Assembly: GCA_037013685.1 (NCBI GenBank)
Contig: CM072891.1
Location: 20,622,501-20,686,500 of the forward strand
Source of the DNA: Acridotheres tristis
Lineage: Eukaryota > Chordata > Aves > Passeriformes > Sturnidae
Length of the DNA: 64,000 nucleotides
Direction of reading: 5' to 3'
This document shows positions 48,011 through 60,600 of the stretch, in pieces (within the stretch, counting starts at the first letter, position 1; each line of letters opens with the position of its first letter). The notes beneath the pieces were generated by a model. That model was given only the letters and a program-made list of their open reading frames with translations. It was not told the DNA's origin and made no database searches. A program made the translations under genes and the position numbers.

Positions 48011-49420
48011 CTCCTTCCTTTCTTCTCCTGTTTTTACTCTTTACCTTCATGAGGAGACTTTGGCCTTCAGGCATCAGTTTACATTTTCTGGCTTGTTGTA
48101 CCCATATAAAACAGTGATGTAACTTTATCATGAGAAATATGAGTGGTCCTTACTCCTGTCAAGTTTTATAACATTCAGCTGGTTAGGCAATTTACTTATG
48201 CTTAATCTGTAAGGGTTCAAAATAGTTCAGTTAAAAGATGTGATCAACTAGACTGCAAAATCTGTAATGTTCCCAGGTTTGAAGAACCCTCACATTTATG
48301 TTTTATTTCATTTACCTTAGATGTCTAGAGAAGAATATCAGAAGGTACTTAATCCTTCAGGTCTCTTGGGGTGGGATTTGCAGACCAGGATCCTGTCTGC
48401 ACTATTTGGGTATATTAATGAGATATTTGGTTATAAATCTGTAGTACATGAAGCATATAATCTTGTAATGGGAGGAAATTAAGTCTACTTACATACTTTG
48501 AAAGTTGCAAGTGAAAAAATGGGGTTTTTTTGTGTTATTAAAAGAGATAGTAGGATAAACTGCCTGTTTGTATGTGCTTGCAGTTTTATTACTTAGTTGT
48601 TTAAGTATTATATTGACATTTAACTGAAACTGTGGTCAATCATTCTTCACTTCTTTGGGTGAAGAAAAAAGTTAAAACTGTTCCAAAGTAGATTTTTTGG
48701 ATAGGTGAAATTTGGTCTTCGTGATAGTAGCTGTTATTTCCATATGCCTTCTCTTTGGCCTCTGTGTTTGGAAAAGAAAGGTGCTTAGAAAAGGAACAGT
48801 CAATTTAGTTTTCTATTCAAACAGAACACTTGGATAAACTATTTAGCTCTGATTTTCATTTATTCTCTTATAAAGGATGGAGAGGACTTCATGCAGGAAT
48901 GCTGGTATTCTGTTACAGAGTAGCTTAGTAACCTACATTTTCCTAGTAAGTATTCCTGCAGAAACATTCACATGCTGAATTTTATTGTCTAGAGGAGGTA
49001 AGCTACTCTTGAGTAGTATTAAAAATAAGAAGTGATTTCAGGTTGGGTATTTTGGAGTGGGGGCAAGTGCGACAAAGTGTTGGATGCCGAACTTCTACCT
49101 GCTGTGTGAGGGATGCAGAGAATTAAGGATGTTTTAGTATGCCTAACTCTTCAAACTGGCCTTGAAGCATCACAGCATGACTGGTGTTCCTACATTCTGA
49201 TATATTCCTCCTTGAGATCCCTGGTGAAGGCACTGTGTGTTACCACATAAATGTTTTTTTGGGGGGCTTGTTGCTTTTTCACATCTAGCTCAGCTGGTTG
49301 TTGGAGGCAGCCTTTTCTGTGCAGAATTTTTAAGAGCCTAATAAAGCTTTCATTCATAAGGAGGCAACCTGATGTTTACTTTCTTTGGCAGAATTCAGTA
49401 GTCACTCACCAGCAAATGTA
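48011..49420. other. Unique noncoding DNA
   Basis: A+T-rich sequence with no frame of note, no recognised repeat and no RNA gene. A G-run stretch lies near 49260-49267. Confidence 0.55.
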
Positions 49421-49720
49421 AAGTAAGAGCAGACGTGTGCAGATGTGGAAGTGCCTCTGTGCCCAGTGTGCCTGGGGAAATCGGCCATATCACGAGTCAG
49501 AGGGGTTGGATCCAGGTTGGACTGAGCTGCTCAGAAGCGAATGTCCCTCTCGTGCAGTGGTCACAGGGGATCTGCTTGATGCTAATGCAGCCTGCCAGGT
49601 GGCAGGTGTTCTTACCAAACCCGCTCAGGGCACCCCTTCTCCGACCGCTTGACAGAGAAGCCGAGGCCAAAATACACGCAGAAACTGGCCTCATTTTCCT
49701 TTAAAATGTGTTCCAGAGAA
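49421..49720. other. GC- and CpG-raised island of unknown nature
   Basis: Roughly ten CpGs fall within 49430-49690 in a region that otherwise has very few. Two overlapping plus frames (49435-49704, 89 codons; 49437-49652, 71 codons) and a minus frame (49497-49694) are all open, so none can be trusted as coding. It ends about 85 bp before a T25 run. Possible explanations are a decayed LTR or other mobile element, a small CpG island or exon of an unannotated transcript, or a GC-biased conversion spot. Confidence 0.35.
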
Positions 49721-49804
49721 ACAGTAAGAGGACAAAGAAAGAATGAATTAAGTAAAAGTAGAATTCTTGTTCTCGTTTTATGCAGAAGGAATCAGGCTTT
49801 GCGC

Positions 49805-49829
49805 TTTTTTTTTTTTTTTTTTTTTTTTT
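49805..49829. repeat. Poly(T) run, 25 bases
   Basis: An uninterrupted T25. Read on the minus strand this is A25, but the sequence that would form the retroposed body (49830 onward) has no recognisable gene and no AATAAA close to the run. Confidence 0.85.
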
Positions 49830-52800
49830 AATAAGTGCTTTGAATCAGCACCTGTTTCCAAAAATTTCGCCACAGAAGAATGGAAAAATACCCAGTCGAC
49901 TTCAAATCAGATAACCAGTTAGAACCAGTTCCTGGCCATAGGGATATTTGAAATCTCAAACTTCACAGATTTAGTATCTAAGTAAGCCCCGGAATTTGGG
50001 TTTATTGGTATAAAATTTGATCTTCTGTAGTTCACCATTTAGGATTGTTCACCACTTAGAAACTTGAGGTAAGAAATATATAAGAAACGTAAATGTAAGA
50101 AAGTGCAGATCTCATTGTCCCAAGAGAAATTCTCCTCTCTCTCTCACACACACACACATTCTTCTGTATTTTGTCTTTTCTGGTGGCTCAGGAAACCAGC
50201 ATCTCCCAGGTCTACTGATTTCTACTCCCTGCCCTGTGTGGGTACTGATACCCTTCTGCTGTCCTGGCTCTTAAAACATGCCACAGGAACTCAGACCAAA
50301 ATAATATAATACTAATAATTATACTAATATATTAGCACCTCACAGCACATTACCACCTCACCCTAAAGCACTGCTTCATAGCATCTTTTAAAGAGATTCA
50401 AAGGCTCAACAAAGAGAAGAATTTTCTCTCTGTTAATGAGTTCAGTGGTAGCTAAACTTGTTACGAAGACTTTTAGATGATTTTGTAAATAGTAAGGCTT
50501 TAAAAGGAAAATGTCTACAAAGCTGTTCTAGATTCCATCCAACAAAGAGACTGTATCATTCATTTCAAAATGTTAATGTATTTTTGTCTCTTCAACTTCA
50601 TTTTGGTCAAGCAATCCCATATAAGTCATCTCAGTGCAGCCATTATTTATAGCTAATAATCTCCTTTAGCTGCCAAACCGAAACTAGATCTCCTTCACTC
50701 TTGAGCTGAAAGCGCTTTTCTTTCTACAATGTGCTGGAAATGTGCCAATTTACCAGTTCCATTAACTTAATGAGGTCTGACAGCCTGCAGCAAATTTTCT
50801 CATAATCTCTCTTGGATTTAAATTTGGTGCTGCACAAACAACTGAGTATGACCAAGTAGTTGCTTTTTAACTCTATGTATTCTAAACAAAATTCTATACT
50901 CAGCTTAAATACAAAGCAGACTTGAATCTTTCTTTTCTTTTTTCTGGTGGGCATTTTTTTATTCATGCAGCAATTATTAAATTTACTGATAAACCTTTTA
51001 ACCTTAACAGTAATCTGAATGCTGTATTTGTGTTGATCTGTTATACATCAGTATTAAAACTTCAAATGCAAGTGATTTCAAGTGTAGTGCTGTTGGTGGT
51101 GAGAGAAGGATGGTATTTATTTATTTTTATAATACACCTGAATAGTTATATGAGCTGTGAGGTTATGTCATGATTTTCACAGACTAATAAATAATCACTC
51201 TTATAAGGTCAACAGTAGCTTTAATGTAAGGTTAATCCTTAGCTTCTGTTTCCTAATACTTCCAATGATTACTGTTCACTAAAGGCTGTAATATGTTACT
51301 AAATTCACAAGAAACTGAATTGCTTGGCAAATTAAATGAGACAAAAGTAAGGTCTTGCTTTCTCTTGCTTGAATTCTACCTTCTTACCAGTGGCAGCCAT
51401 ATGCTGAAGGCACAGTTGAAAATATGTTTAATTACTTGTTGCAAGAATAATGGGATTTTTTTTTAATTATCTTTTTAAGTACATCAGGTTTCTCTAAATC
51501 TGGAAAAAATTTTAACAGCATGGCATTGCAATAGCAAATTTCTATGTTACACTTTAAAAGTGAGCTTGCAGCAAAGGTTTGATCTGAATTTAGAATGGTC
51601 AGGCAGCGCTATTTCACTTCTCTGTATTAATGCTTGCACCGTGACATTGTTTCTCACACCAGCAATTCCCAAGAAGCTAAAAATTTTGTCTTGAAGTGCT
51701 TTGGACATTACAAAACCTCAGTGCTTAGGGTAGGAAGTGTGTTGGAGAAATACTAGATTTGAAAAATACCTTAAATAAAAACAGGCCATCTTGGGCTGCC
51801 TCTTTATCTGGAGGGTCTCCTTGTATGGGCTTTGTGTGTTTTGTATTTCATTGCTGTATTTTTAAGCATTAACTTCACTCTATAAATATTATCAGGCTGA
51901 AAGTTTGTACCTCAGTCCAGGCCACAGCCTTTTGGTTAACATCAAATTCTTGAAAATTAATGTGTTAGTCCTCTGTTTAATATCTTTTTTCCTGAAACAG
52001 TCTTTTGGTGATCTGTTTCTGGTTTGTGAGAAGGAAAAAAAGCCTCTGGCCTCATCCCTGCAAATCTTTCAAGGGTGTTTTACCCCACATGAGGTATTGC
52101 CCACTGCACTCAGAGGAAGTGTCCATATACTTACAGCAGCATGGAATTGTTACTGCAAGCTCTTTTTAGTTAAATTAGAATACTTTCCGTTTCTGACTCC
52201 TGGAGAGACTCATTCTTATATTATAAACATCAAGTTTTCATGTGTGGGAAATTCGAATGACTGTTCATATTCAGGTAGTCCAAATAAGTTGCAGTTAGAA
52301 ATACAACGTATATGTACAATATTATATTAAATGAATACTAACATCTTCATACTGGGAGCCATGGTTTAGTGCTGAGAGTAGGGAAGTCACTTGGATGTGC
52401 CCGTTTTACATATCTGATTCCAACATAGTGACAGTATGACATCTACAAAAGGTTTTAATTTTATGTTCCTCTGCCTTCCCAGAAATTTTTTCCCCCACTC
52501 TCAGGCAGGATTTTTCTTGAGGCCCTGAATGTACTTGGTTAACCTTGAAGTCAGAGTTTTAAACACTACTGTGTGTTTTGTTGCAGTTGTGATGTCTTGT
52601 GCTTACTCAGGCAAGTGCATTGCAACAGTCTGGGGGAAAGGATATTTCAGGGAGGTGGAGGGCCTTTGTGTCCAGATGAAGCATTGAACATTCTTGTAGC
52701 AAGGCTGGATGTTTCTTACTGTATTTCCAAAACTATTCTGCCAAATTCCTCATATTAGTAAGTTGTTGGAGATGAATATTAAAAGAAAACATTTTTCAGG

Positions 52801-53450
52801 GCGTGTACCCTTGAGACAGTCAGGTACCGTTAAGTCTCCCCAAACATCAACATAGCAAGAACATATAACCAGTGTTTAATGCCACCAAAATGTCAGGCAA
52901 TTGTGCTTTGGACTAATAAATTTAGACTGTACCATTAATTTTTTTTAACATCAGTGAGCCTGGGCTGGGTTCATGCCAATGACCCCATTTTTATAAAAAC
53001 AGTCATTTTTAGAAAATACATTTGTTTTTTGCACAGAATAGCAAATTTAAATGGAAATCTGTATAATTGGAAAGCTTAGTAGGAAGCCTACATTAAATAC
53101 ATTAAAAGTGAGAGACAGAAATGAAATGTGAAAATAGTTGTTAATACTTAGCAGCTGTAGTAAGATCTCTCTAAACTTTTCTGTTTTAATATAGATTTTG
53201 TATTCTTCTTGTCACTGTTCTATAAATGGTCACATAAATGTTGCCATTCATAGGCAGACCCTTGCTTGTTCCTTGTGCCTTTGTAAGCAGAGATACACAA
53301 ACATTTCGATGTATGCATCTATGATCATGAATTGGGAAATAACCTGGCTTATGTTTGTGCATGTACAGTGTTTGCCTTGCACTCTGAATCATTGTGCTTC
53401 TACGAAATGTTGGGCTTGAAAAATGTTAGCTCACCAGTATAAACCTCTGT
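49830..53450. other. Unique noncoding DNA
   Basis: A+T-rich sequence with a small (CT)n(CA)n microsatellite at 50134-50158. The 141-codon frame at 51905-52330 (plus) is the longest non-repetitive one in this part but has no domain or homolog I recognise. Sequence around 50640-50870 is repeat-free and could be a conserved noncoding element, but there is no direct evidence. Confidence 0.5.
50134..50158. repeat. Compound (CT)n(CA)n microsatellite
   Basis: A short CT repeat passes directly into a CA repeat of about seven units. Confidence 0.85.
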
Positions 53451-53451
53451 A

Positions 53452-53558
53452 TTTTTTTTCTTTTTTTTTCCTCATGTTCCCATTCTTGATTGGTACTTCT
53501 AACAAACAAACAAACAAAAAAACCAAAAAACAAACAAAAAAACCAAACAAACAAAAAG
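53452..53558. repeat. T-rich tract followed by CAAA-type A/C tract
   Basis: T runs at 53452-53470 are followed 30 bp later by an A/C-only tract at 53501-53558 with CAAA units. The two could pair as a loose hairpin. Frames of 60 and 72 codons across the A/C tract are artefacts of stop-poor low complexity. Confidence 0.85.
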
Positions 53559-56278
53559 AAAGAGGAATATGGTCAAATAATTTCACAGGACTTTGAATTT
53601 TTGGCTTCACCACAGACTTCCTGTGTACCGTTGGAAAAATGGTTTACTACACCATGTTTTGATGGGGGTCTGGAAAAATACAGTTTTGGGAAGCAAGAAA
53701 GTATTTGATTGTTTTCTCACGTGAGAGGGCTCCATAATAAATCTACCAAACAAATCAGGCACGGCAACTTCTAATGAGCCCTAATTTGTAAGTTCTTTTT
53801 AACGGGATGAAGTTGTCTTCACCAGCAGATCAGAGTATTTGTAAGAAACTGCACTTTGACTTTTTAGAGACAACCTCAGCAGATGTTCAGGCAGCTGTCC
53901 AGGTGTCTAAAGATAATAGAAGAAATTCCAACCCAATTACATCAATAGCAAAACTTCTGTTGACTTCAGCAGGCCAAGACTTTGCCCTGTCAGATAACCC
54001 TTATGAAAGGACAGCTCTCCACAAAAGGACAAAGATGAGAAATAATTTCAGGGCACATCCTCTTGTATTATGTCATCTCTGCTTTTTATGTTCTCTTCAA
54101 GAACTGGTGTAAATTGTTTTAAGTGTTGAGAGAACAGAGTGCATGTTCCTATTGAATTCAGAAAAAAACAAAAAAGATTAATTTCAGGTCAAAAGTTCTC
54201 ATGTTCAGTCCTCGTTGCCAATTATCTACTTAGGTGAGGATACATTACAAAAACTAAACAATTATACGTTATTATATAATCCACGTGTTTTTATTTAAGG
54301 CTGTCTTAGTAACTGAGTACCAGACATGAGTAATACACAATAGGGCAAATTTTTTATTCCAGTGGATTCATATCAGTTATTTTAGCTCTCTCACGAAAAT
54401 TCTCTGAATTGCCACTGTCTTGAAGAGGGTTGTTGGATTTCTGGCCTTTGGGCCTTCAAGTTATATGCAGATCTGCATGTTTTAAAGTGGAAAAGCATCT
54501 TAAAATTTAGATATTATATATCAAATCATTGCAAAAACCAACAGACTTGGAAGAGCATGACCTCATTTAGGGGATACAGTATTTCATCCATTTTGTATTC
54601 TATTTCTATTTTTTCCAACCAACTACTCTTAATATTATTCGTACCTGATAAAGAAGAGAACTAACTCTGTGGTTCAGTAGACACATTCCAATATTAAGCA
54701 AGCAAAAATATATTTATATACACACAAGCAGAAATTAAACTTATTTTTCTCTATTAAAACAGTGAGGATTGTGCTATTGCCACTGGTAAAAAATTTTGTG
54801 TTGTGCTGATTAATGTGAAGTAAAGTAAGATTCCATTTTTTATCTAGAAGTTCATATCTGTGACATTCAAAATAATAAAAAACCTGTCTTTTGGAAACTA
54901 GATAGGGGGCTTTAGCCTTATTATATATACTTATCTTGTAAGGAGTCAGTAAGGTAAAGGAATGTCCAAGTTTAGTTTGTACATAGATTAATCTGTGATG
55001 CAGTCATAACCATATAAGTAATACTTATTTCTGCATTTGAAGATGAACTTCATAGTGCTTTACTTTAATAATTTTGAGTAAAAATTAAATAAAAACAAGC
55101 TTTGGGACAGCACTTTGTACTAGAAAATACTATCTGTGGCCAGTTAGCACTTTAATTTTATTGGAATGTGAATCTTAGGCTGCAAGAGTTGTTCAGAAAT
55201 TCTGCAGCTGCTGTTCACTAAAATGCATTGTAAGAGCATTCACTTCAGAACAGATTCAGAAAAACATTCTGGTGTGAAAAATCATTTAGGATTTTATTCG
55301 GCCTTCATTTTAGACCTGACTGCAAACAAATAATAGTCTTAATAGCTTGGTATCAATGTGTGCCTGGAAAACAGTGACAGGTGTCAGCTACAGGTATCAG
55401 TACACCTTGTTGTCTAGGATAAAACATTTCAGGACCTTCCATACCGCTGGAGAAAAAAGGGAACTGAGTGGGAAAAAAAACCCCACAAATTCAATTTAAT
55501 CACCTAATTATACAAATAAAAATAGTTTTTATTTGTTGTTGCTTTGTTTTGTCTAGTTTGTGTATATATACACACAGAAAACACATGTAAATACTGTTCA
55601 AAAGAGGATCTTATTTAAACTTATAAAATAGAAAGCATTCTTAGGTGTATTTAGACTTGAATTTAAACATAAGCAGAGGCCATGTGGTACAGCACAAGTA
55701 AGAAAAATTTGACAATCTATTCTAGAGAGCAATGTCATCTTAGTCTTCTCAATAAAACAGCAGTGGATAAACATTCAGAGAACTGAGAAAAAAATTGCCT
55801 CATGTGGAGCCCCTCAGACTCATCCAAATCTCTTGGGTTCTCAAACTGTGTCATGAAAGTCTTGAGGGAAAAGATTTTAAGCTGATTTTTTGTTTGGTTT
55901 GTCGTTTTTTCCTGCTTCGGATTCAGACTGGAAATTCTACAAAAGTGTTTCTTATTGTGGCATTTTATCACTGCTTGACTTGCAAACAGAAATAATTAGT
56001 GTGAAGAAAATACATTTTAAGCCTTTTTGAATGTAAAATTCCGAGAATTTTCCAAAGACCAAACCATTTGTTTCTGGTTTGGTCTGAGATTAAGTGAAAT
56101 GATCTTTATTTCAATTAAAAACCAGACTTTTATCAGTATAAGGCAACTCTTAGACAGATGAGTAATTGGTAGGGTTTTCCTGAGTGTTTTTAGTTGTCTG
56201 TTTGCATCTTTAGGGATTTCTTTAGTGTGTTTAAAAAAACGCAGTGCTACCAAGAAGTGCTAGAGGCTGAAATTCTCA
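53559..56278. other. Noncoding DNA with a possible old repeat fragment
   Basis: The frame at 53807-54112 (plus, 101 codons) overlaps 53949-53989, where a CTGTTGACTTCAGCAGG word resembles old amniote repeats, so coding is doubtful. The remainder is A+T-rich with no gene seen. A small TATATACACACA stretch lies near 55564. Confidence 0.45.
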
Positions 56279-56366
56279 GTTGCGTGCTAAAAGCACATTT
56301 GCCTTGCGTGCTAAGTAACTTTTGAGAGGCCATAACTTTTCATAGGTCGTAACTTTTCATAGGTCT
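56279..56366. repeat. Short nested direct duplications
   Basis: The word TTGCGTGCTAA occurs at 56280-56290 and 56304-56314. Directly after, TAACTTTTCATAGGTC occurs at 56333-56348 and again at 56350-56365 (17-bp period, exact). Two independent small duplications side by side suggest a local slippage or repair hot spot. Confidence 0.8.
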
Positions 56367-56766
56367 CTCACTGGCATTGCTGCAGGGGTAAATTGCCCAT
56401 GAGATGAGCTGCAGTCACAGCTCCAGAGCTGCTCCCCAGCAGACATCAGCCCTGCCTTGAAAAAAAGGCATCACTGAGTCCCTGAGCCCTGACGTGCTCA
56501 GCAGGGTCTCCTTGTCGTGCGTGGTCATCAGGAACTTTCTGCCCACAAGGAGCTGGCCGTGCCTGCCTCAGCATTTTGCATAAATAAGGAAACAAACACA
56601 GATTTTTAAGAGCTTCCCTTTACAGCACTCCAGGATGGAGTCTCTCTGGCTGTAGTCACTCAAACTTGTTTGCAATTTGTCTGGGTTTGGTTGAATTTTA
56701 AGCAGTATTTCGGCTTGGTTTTTCTTGTATTCTGACCAGACTGTTACTTCATTTAAAACATGATCA
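56367..56766. other. GC-raised noncoding patch
   Basis: Positions of about 56370-56580 are richer in G+C than the surroundings, with a few CpGs. No frame of useful length or recognisable repeat was found. Confidence 0.4.
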
Positions 56767-56850
56767 GTGAATCATTTAGGCAGGAAAAGACCATTAAATT
56801 CATAAAGTTCAATCATTAACCCAACACTGCAAGTCCACCATCAATGGTAA
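56767..56850 (-). mobile_element. CR1 LINE 3' end fragment, minus strand
   Basis: The reverse complement of a CR1 tail: GAATCATTTAGGCAGGAAAAG, then GACCATTAAATTCATAAAGTTC and AATCATTAACCCAACACTGC followed by AAGTCCACCA. This matches the avian variant reading 'ccattaacctaacactgccaagtccacc'. Only about 80 bp can be recognised. Confidence 0.75.
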
Positions 56851-57524
56851 GGAAATACCCTATTGATGATAAGAAAATAATAACAAGCAATGAGTAATTA
56901 ATGCATTTTGTACTTCCCTGTGGAAAACAAAATAAAATAAAAATATAAATTTGTCGAGTTCATCCACAAAGCAGAACATCTGTAAACTGATTGCTGACAT
57001 TACAATTCATAATCAGGCTATAAATACTGCCAAACTTCCAAGCTTTGTCCTGATCCAAATATCTTACACACAAAATCCTCCATAAAAGGCTGTATCTTTA
57101 TAAGCCAAGCTCCTCTTAGAACCTGCAGAGAAAGAGAAAATATACAGCTATATTAATTATTTGATTTTCCCAGGAAGCCACAACTTTGCACAGGATCAGA
57201 CATCTCAAGGACAAAAAGGGACTTGCAGTCCAATAAATATCGGGTTGCCACTACTTGTAACATATTTTAATGTGACGTTTGCTCTTATAAACTGGCATCT
57301 GCTTACTACAGGATATTTAATAGGATTTTTAAGTGGAATTCAGCATACATGATTTGTTCATCAGCAAATTCCAGGAAAATCAATACTAATTCAAAAGTGC
57401 TGGGTGAAAAGGTAACTTTAATTTTCTTCTAATGGGTGTTCTTTCTTCTGGATTCTAAAAGCCATGCAAAAACTGAGTAATAAAATTATGTAGGGGAAAA
57501 GAAAAGGGGGAGGAGGGGGAATAT

Positions 57525-57690
57525 CACCTGCACATTTGAATAGATAGATAATTACCTGTTTGCTCCTGTGGTGTTGTTCAGGCTCTCATTAAGGTCTCAG
57601 TAGATTGACCTGGTGAAAGCTTTCATAAACTGGAAGGAGAGGAGAATAATATGAATAAAAAGGGCATGTGAGGGGGAAAAGAAAATACAC
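57525..57690. promoter_or_regulatory. Candidate conserved noncoding element (weak)
   Basis: Repeat-free sequence following a purine tract, with a GATAGATAGATAATTACCTG word combining GATA and TAAT cores. Conservation is untested; inference from texture only. Confidence 0.18.
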
Positions 57691-60600
57691 CCTTGGAGCC
57701 TAGTTTAGCTGAAACCACACCATCCACAGATAGAATATCCTTGGCTGGTTTTCTCATACCATCCTAGCCAAGGAGGAAAGCAGCATTAAACCCAAACAAA
57801 AAGCTCTTCCAGGGGTGTGATAAGGCTATGCCAGCTCTTTTTCATGTTGTTTCAAAGCTCCCAACTGTTTTTCAGTGAGCAGGGCATAATAATGAAGACT
57901 GAAATTAAAGACCTGAACGATGTGAACAGTGAAGTCACCTCCTAGCTCTGGATACAAGGGTGGCATCGTGCATTATTACCTTCAGTGCTGATAAACACTC
58001 CCAGAAGCTCTAGACCACAAATGAACCTGGTTTTGTTTCAGTGCTTCTGCATACCCTTAGCCTGCTCTCCTCTCTGCTCTTGCACTGTGAAGAACTCATG
58101 GACACAAAGGCAAGATGTAAATGTAGCTGGTAGAAAAGTACCACTGATTTTCAGTGCACTTCTCCCGTTTCACACTTCCCCACTTTCTCAGAAGGTTTTC
58201 ATTGAGGCATCACTGAGGTATCTACTGAAAGTTTCCTCACCTTCCTTACCACTTTAAAATACCTTTTCCATTTTGGTGTTTTCAAAATCAAATTTTACTC
58301 CTTTTTTTCTCCAGTTCTTGTTTGCAATTTCCTTTTATAGACATATATTGTATGTTAATTGCTATGTATGTTAGCTTATATAAATAGGTATTTTTATAAA
58401 ATAATCAGTCAGAAATGGAATAATTTATGGCCTTGTACTGCAGTGTATCGCAAAGTGCTTACTAGGAAGGGCTAATTAGGTTTGATAAGTCCTTTTTCTT
58501 CCAAAACAGCTCTAGTCTTGCAAAAGTTTGAAAGAACAAATTTTTGCTTGGTTTTAAGGCCATCTGTATCATTTGTTTAGCACAGAAAGCATGTTTGCAA
58601 AACCTATAGCCACAATGAAAGTGTAATTTTACCAAGTTCCTCTTCAGCATTTGTGCTCCTCAAGATATGAGGATTATATTCTCTGAATTGTGTTCAATTG
58701 TCAAGAAAAAGACGTGGAACTAAAGAGTAAGGAGAAATAGGGAAAGCTTCTGCTGCAGACTTGGTTGATAAAAGGCAACAAGAAAGGAAGTGTGGAAAGA
58801 CATTTGCATGATTATTGAGTGGTGGCACAGAGTGAAGACAGATCTGATGGCTGAAGTCACAGTAAGCTATGAAGGGCTGTAAAAATGGGGACAAATAACT
58901 TTTGACTGATACAAGAGAGAGGAAGAACCCCAGGAGAGATCAAGAAAACATAAAGTAGAAAAATCTGAGTGTAGGAAAGGCACTTGGGAGTGACAGCTGT
59001 GTGTGCATCTATTTTTTCACACAAAAAAGGGAAATAGTCTTTCTAGAATAAAGAAAGTCCATCTAAAACTTGCCAGGATCAAGGCATTTCTGTTTCCTGC
59101 ACTGAGTGTAACTGAGCTGATGCTCAACTCTTACCAAGGAATTATTGCTTTGAAAAAATGTGTTGCAAGGCTGTAAAGTTACAAAGTAATCGGATATTTC
59201 TAACAAAGTATTCAACTGTTAATCGTTCTGTACACATCATCACATATTTACACAATGAAATAGAAATATTAAGACAAATATTTTTTCTATGTAACAGAAA
59301 TTAAATTGAAAGACACAGCTGGGCTTGTTAACAGTTTCTTAATTAAGAGGGGAAAAAGAAATCAAAACACATTCTGCTTTCCATATCTAGCTTACCAGAG
59401 GATAATTCTAGTAAAAAAAATACATTGTTGAGTTGTGCTTGTGCTTTGAAGCCACAGAAAGAAATGGAGTTCACATACCAGAGCAGTCAGTCCCAGCCAG
59501 TTTCTGTCTCCAGCATATCAGCTCATAAAATTCCCTGCCTTTTTGCAATAGTAGTAACATAGTGTTTTCTTTAACTATTAGATTGAACAAGAGAAATTGG
59601 ATGTTTCAGGTCAGATTTTTCCACAAAAAACCTAATTGAACCTAATGAGCCTAATTAATAAGTGTGTTTCGAGAATCCTTTACAATATATAATCTACATT
59701 TGCTGTCTTAAATGTCTTCTTGTATGTACAGATTTTCCAAGTTTCTCCGGATCCTTTGGTATGCCAAGCCAGTGTGTAGGTTCAGGCCTCTGTTCTCCCC
59801 TTGGTTTCATGCACCCACTGTGGCAAGATGGGCACTTAAAAGCAACTTGGTACATTTAGGTAGTAACTTTTGCCCTTGGATGGGCTTTAAAGAAGGGTTT
59901 GTCCATCTCCTTGGAATACATGATTCAGTAAATGTGATGCAGTCCCTATTTTTAGTGGCTCTCAAGATGAAAAGTGCCTCTTCCTGCTTACTCACAGAAT
60001 GTGTGCATATGGAATAGGTCAGGTTATCACGGTAATTTAGATAGTCTCATGAGATTTTTCAGAGCCATGTATCCATCCCAACCTAGTAGGATGGTCTGAT
60101 GCACATACTTGGAAACCCCAATGGTGTTTGTGTACCAATATCATCATGGGCTCACAGGAGACAAAGATGATACCTGCACCTGAGCACATGCAGGAATAAA
60201 GTGAAGCACTGGGTGGTCTACCTGAACTTGGAATGTAGCTTGAAAAAGCTTTAGTGATTAAAAGATGAAGGTGGAGCCACTGATGGTCTAATCTTATGTT
60301 TTCCACAAAGTATGTATTTGTGAAAAATCAGTCTTTGGTTTGAAATGGTTTAAAAATAAAAGTCATGACTCCTGTGGTTATGGTGATCTGCTTACACACC
60401 ATTTGACATACCAAATATTAGTCATAAGACAGAATTGGGCTAGTAGCATAATTTTTTTGTCTTACACTCTCTGTTTTCCCCAAATCTTTTCTTTGCAACT
60501 ACAATTACATAAGAGAGCTTCAGCAAGATTTTTCAAAAGAGCTCACATTTTTTTTCAGGTTGCCCCTCTGGTTATTGTAGCAGAAAATTCTAGCCAAGAC

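Noticed and set aside
49805..49829. Processed pseudogene tail on the minus strand (T25)
   Set aside because: The sequence after the run shows no gene body and the bases next to it are not a polyadenylation signal.
51905..52330. 141-codon plus frame
   Set aside because: No domain or homolog recognised; a frame of this length is expected by chance in a 64-kb window read in six frames.
53807..54112. 101-codon plus frame with a protein-like composition
   Set aside because: It runs through a fragment resembling an old amniote repeat (53949-53989) and has no exon borders or family match.
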